Assembly (NCBI GenBank): GCA_030418545.1
Contig: QAIB01000001.1
Span: 186,001-250,000 of the forward strand
Direction of reading: 5' to 3'
From: Xenophilus aerolatus
Lineage (GTDB): Bacteria > Pseudomonadota > Gammaproteobacteria > Burkholderiales > Burkholderiaceae_C
Length of the DNA stretch: 64,000 nucleotides
Under the pieces are notes generated by a model. The model saw nothing but the letters and a program-made list of their open reading frames with translations, ran no database searches and was not told the origin of the DNA. The translations under genes and the position numbers were made by a program. The stretch's first letter is position 1. Each line of letters opens with the position of its first letter. This document shows, piece after piece, positions 60,295-64,000 of the stretch.

Positions 60295-62046
60295 TCAATA
60301 GCCGCCGCGGCGGCCGCCACCGCCGCCGTAGTTGCCGCCACCACCGCCACCGCCGCGGCGCTTGCCACCGCCGCCGCCGTAGTTGCTGCCGCCTCCGCCG
60401 TAGCCACCGCCGCCGCGGCGCTTGCCGCCGCCATAGCTGTCGACGCTGGTGCGCAGCGGATCGGGTTGGCCGGCAGCACCGCCAACGCTGTCGGCACGCC
60501 GGTGCGCCACCATGTCGGCGTGCGAGGGGCTGGTGGAATTGCCGTAGTGCTTGGGCTGGCGCTCGGGGCGGTCCTCGTACAGCGCATGCGGCTGGGCGGG
60601 ATTCGGGTGGTGGCGCTTGGGCGCATGCTGGCGCGGCGGCTGGCCGTCACGCTGGGCGTCGCGCGGCGGGCGCTGGCCGCCCTGGCCACGGTTGCCGCCG
60701 TTGTTGTTGCCGCCACCGTTGTTGTTGCCACCGCCATTGGCCTTACGAGGCGCCTGGCCGGCCTTGTTCTCGCGGATGCGGGTCATCATTTCCTGGCGCG
60801 CGGCCTTGGCGGCAGCCGCCATGACGTCGCGGCTCGGCGGGCGGCCGGCGCCGCCCCACAGGGTCTGGCGACCCATGGCGATCGGCTCGGCGATCTCGCC
60901 CTCGTCGGGGCCGAAGCCCTCGATGACCTGCGAGGGGATCTGCTGCTTGGTGAAGCGCTCGATCTCCTGCATGAAGCCTTCCTCGTCCAGGCAGACCAGG
61001 CTCACCGCCTGGCCTTCCTTGCCGGCACGGCCCGTGCGGCCGATGCGGTGGACGTAGTCCTCGGGCACGTTGGGGATCTCGTAGTTCACCACGTGCGGCA
61101 GGTCGTCGATGTCGATGCCGCGGGCGGCGATGTCGGTCGCCACCAGGGCGCGGATCTCGCCGCTCTTGAAGCCGGCCAGCGCCTGGGTGCGGGCGCTCTG
61201 GCTCTTGTTGCCGTGCAGCGCCATCGCGGTGACGCCGTTCTTGGCCAGGAACTCGGCCACGTGGTTGGCGCCGAACTTGGTGCGGGTGAACACCAGCACC
61301 TGGCTCCAGTCGTGCTCCTGGATGATGTGCGCCAGCAGCTGCTTCTTCTTCGCGCGGCCCACCGGGTGCACCACCTGCGTGATGCGCTGTACGGTGGTGT
61401 TGCGCGGCGTGACCTGGATGCTCTGCGGGTTGCGCAACAGGCCGTTGGCCAGGTCGCGGATCTCGTCGCTGAAGGTGGCCGAGAACAGCAGGCTCTGCTT
61501 GTCGTCGGGCAGCAGGGCCAGGATCTTCTTCACGTCGTGGATGAAGCCCATGTCCAGCATGCGGTCGGCTTCGTCCAGCACCAGGATCTCGACGGTGGAG
61601 AGGTCCAGGTTGCCCTGCTGCTGCAGGTCGAGCAGGCGGCCGGGGGTGGCCACCAGGATGTCCACGCCCTTCTTGATGCGGTCGATCTGCGGGTTCATGC
61701 CCACGCCGCCGAAGATGACGGTGGACGACAGGGGCAGGTACTTGCCGTAGGTGCGCACGGATTCCTCGACCTGGGCGGCAAGTTCGCGCGTGGGCGTCAG
61801 CACCAGGGCGGCGATGCCGTCCTTGCCGAACTTGTTGGTCCTGCCCTCGCCCTTGGACAGCTTGTGCAGCAGGGGCAGGGTGAAGGCGGCGGTCTTGCCG
61901 GTGCCGGTCTGGGCGCCGGCGAGGAGGTCATGGCCCTCGAGCACGGCGGGAATCGCCTGGGCCTGGATGGGGGTGGGGGTTTCGTAGCCCTGCTCGCGCA
62001 CGGCCTTGAGGATGGCCGGAGCCAGCTTCAGTTCGTCGAAGTTCAT
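60295..62046 (-). CDS. rhlE: DEAD-box RNA helicase, RhlE-type
   Basis: A 583-residue ATP-dependent RNA helicase. Motifs in order: TPIQAQAIP (Q), [11 protein letters not shown] (I), TPTRELA (Ia), [12 protein letters not shown] (II), FSATFS (III), and [10 protein letters not shown] (VI) ending near residue 340. A long basic tail follows (about residues 400-583), with Asn/Gly repeats and then Tyr/Gly and Arg/Gly (RGG-like) repeats to the C-terminus, likely an RNA-binding disordered region. Acts in ribosome assembly or mRNA turnover. The tail DNA is a run of GGC/GGT-type repeats. Confidence 0.94.
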   Translation of the reverse strand: MNFDELKLAPAILKAVREQGYETPTPIQAQAIPAVLEGHDLLAGAQTGTGKTAAFTLPLLHKLSKGEGRTNKFGKDGIAALVLTPTRELAAQVEESVRTYGKYLPLSSTVIFGGVGMNPQIDRIKKGVDILVATPGRLLDLQQQGNLDLSTVEILVLDEADRMLDMGFIHDVKKILALLPDDKQSLLFSATFSDEIRDLANGLLRNPQSIQVTPRNTTVQRITQVVHPVGRAKKKQLLAHIIQEHDWSQVLVFTRTKFGANHVAEFLAKNGVTAMALHGNKSQSARTQALAGFKSGEIRALVATDIAARGIDIDDLPHVVNYEIPNVPEDYVHRIGRTGRAGKEGQAVSLVCLDEEGFMQEIERFTKQQIPSQVIEGFGPDEGEIAEPIAMGRQTLWGGAGRPPSRDVMAAAAKAARQEMMTRIRENKAGQAPRKANGGGNNNGGGNNNGGNRGQGGQRPPRDAQRDGQPPRQHAPKRHHPNPAQPHALYEDRPERQPKHYGNSTSPSHADMVAHRRADSVGGAAGQPDPLRTSVDSYGGGKRRGGGGYGGGGSNYGGGGGKRRGGGGGGGNYGGGGGRRGGY

Positions 62047-62300
62047 TGAGATGAAAGAGCGCCTTGCACGGCGCGGTGTTCTTTGGGTATCGGCCTGCCG
62101 CGGTGCGCTCGCTGGGAGCGGCCGGGCCAGTCAAAGGCTGATGCAATCGAGGGAGAGTGGGAGCCAGGAAGGGTTTCCGTCGTCCCCGGCAGGAAGCCGG
62201 TGTTGCGGGTAACTGCGCCCGGCAACGTCGCGATTGTCGCACGATCGGCCACCGGCGGGGCGGCAAGCTCGTCAGACGCAATTGTCATACAATGGCATAC

Positions 62301-62585
62301 ATGAAGAACTCCCCCGCTTCGGCCACCGAATCGCGCATCAATGCGCGGCTCGATGCCCACGCCACCGCGCAGCTGGAGTACCTGACGGCGACCACCGGCC
62401 TGGGTGTCAGCGAGGTCGTGCGCGCCAGTCTGGCGCACTACTACCAGGCCCAACGTGCGCAACAGGCGCCCGTGCTGCGCCACCTCGCGCCCCTGGTGGG
62501 CCGCTACCGCAGCGGCCGGGCAGACACCTCGGCACGGGTCAAGGAGGTCGTGGCCGAGCACCTGGCGCGCAAGGTGGCGCCTTGA
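62301..62585 (+). CDS. Ribbon-helix-helix antitoxin
   Basis: A 94-residue protein with an RHH DNA-binding start (SRINARLDAHATAQLEYLTATTGLGVSEVVRASLAHYY), as in CopG/Arc/VapB-type antitoxins, and a helical C-terminus (HLAPLVGRYRSGRADTSARVKEVVAEHL) suited to wrap the toxin. It overlaps the PIN-domain gene by four bases. A TACAAT -10 at 62288-62293 puts the predicted transcript start at about 62300, so the message may begin at this ATG; an ATG at 62292 is the alternative. Likely autoregulated. Confidence 0.82.
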   Translation: MKNSPASATESRINARLDAHATAQLEYLTATTGLGVSEVVRASLAHYYQAQRAQQAPVLRHLAPLVGRYRSGRADTSARVKEVVAEHLARKVAP

Positions 62586-63007
62586 TCATCGTGGATTCGG
62601 GCTTCTTCTACGCCTGCCTCGACGCCTCGGATGCCCACCACGCGCGTGCCGTCGGCTTCCTGCCCAGCGTGGCCGAAGGCTGGATCACCACCTGGCCCGT
62701 GGTCACCGAAACCACCTACCTTCTGCAGGCCCGCCTGGGCCAGGATGCCGCCACCGCTTTCGTGGCGGAGGTCGGGGAGGGTAGCATCCACGTCTGGGAC
62801 ATCCCGCAGGCGGCCGGCCAGCGCATGGCGCAACTCATGGCCCAATACCGCAAACTGCCGATGGACCTGGCCGACGCATCGCTCTTGCTGCTGGCCGAAC
62901 ACCTGAACCACGGCCGCATCCTCACCACCGACAAGCGCGACTTCGGCGCCTACCGTTGGAAGGCTCGCAAACCCTTCGTCGACCTGATGGCCGGCGCCGG
63001 CGCCTGA
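62582..63007 (+). CDS. PIN-domain toxin (VapC-type ribonuclease)
   Basis: A 141-residue PIN protein. Acidic residues are in IIVDSGFFYACLD (Asp), WPVVTETTYLL (Glu), LPMDLADASLLLLAE (Asp) and ILTTDKRDFGAY (Asp), the complete VapC active site, which cuts RNA with magnesium or manganese. The start is a TTG at 62582 that overlaps the antitoxin stop (TTGA); a GTG at 62591 is possible. It forms a type II toxin-antitoxin module with the preceding RHH gene, between rhlE and ettA. Confidence 0.87.
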   Translation: MIIVDSGFFYACLDASDAHHARAVGFLPSVAEGWITTWPVVTETTYLLQARLGQDAATAFVAEVGEGSIHVWDIPQAAGQRMAQLMAQYRKLPMDLADASLLLLAEHLNHGRILTTDKRDFGAYRWKARKPFVDLMAGAGA

Positions 63008-63046
63008 GATCGCGCCGTATCGAATCCTTCGAAACCTGGAAAACAC

Positions 63047-64000
<954 letters not shown>

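Noticed and set aside
60301-60450. CRISPR-like periodic sequence
   Set aside because: The period comes from Gly-rich codons of the RhlE tail; there are no constant repeats with unique spacers.

Overview
The window is about 64 kb of GC-rich (around 70%), gene-dense bacterial chromosome. Gene content and order point to a betaproteobacterium of the Burkholderiales, most likely Comamonadaceae (Variovorax, Acidovorax or Hydrogenophaga-like). The clues are gltX beside a probable metZ tail, a tolC-rhodanese-pcm-TetR run, an Entner-Doudoroff gluconate cluster, TRAP-fed sugar-acid catabolism, and a short two-part palindromic repeat that I remember as typical of that family. The genus is inferred, not shown. 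I see no phage, insertion sequence, CRISPR array or rRNA operon.

Layout. 1-2000: end of a Met/Cys PLP enzyme, gltX, then a tRNA-Ala/Glu/Asp transcription unit. 2000-4060: two multihaem c-type cytochromes. 4150-7830: a membrane protein, an EamA exporter, and the alkylation-repair pair ogt plus an Ada/AlkA-type fusion. 7940-10770: phosphomannomutase/phosphoglucomutase and Kdo transferase for the cell envelope. 10800-16200: flavin oxidoreductase, phytase-like lipoprotein, and a LysR/EamA divergent pair. 16250-19530: TetR, pcm, rhodanese and tolC. 19650-30300: msrA, a ZnuD-like TonB receptor, AEC permease, pdxH, bestrophin, a MobA-like enzyme, a MocR regulator/cupin pair, sodC, chaC and an OmpA-like protein.

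30370-36280 is a gluconate/Entner-Doudoroff cluster: a LacI-family repressor faces gntK, an MFS permease, edd and eda across a region with three matching operator palindromes. 36350-38570 holds small enzymes (HAD, DUF4440, GNAT, gloA). 38640-42190 is an iron ABC importer preceded by a Fur-box-like site. 42240-46920 has a thioesterase/MarR divergent pair, an MFS and a MATE pump, and an SDR.

47330-56650 is a divergent sugar-acid (galactonate-type) catabolic locus. Leftward run dehydratase (IlvD/Edd type), dgoK, dgoA and a class II aldolase-like gene. Rightward run a FadR-type regulator preceded by a small leader frame, the TRAP transporter DctQMP, and an enolase-superfamily dehydratase. The window thus encodes two parallel routes to pyruvate and glyceraldehyde 3-phosphate, via KDPG and via KDPGal. 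56670-64000 holds an EEP-family hydrolase, a TPP enzyme, a DUF305 gene broken by an apparent one-base deletion, an RhlE-type helicase, a VapBC-type toxin-antitoxin pair and the 5' part of ettA.

The least expected signal is a family of at least five full and two half copies of a short two-palindrome repeat. All lie in the same orientation across 32 kb. Two copies supply the C-terminal codons of genes, one is read in frame inside a gene, and one forms the leader of a gene. No clearly new multi-gene system was found; the repeats, the small leader frame before the FadR-type regulator, and the mixed dehydratase content of the sugar-acid locus deserve the closest second look.
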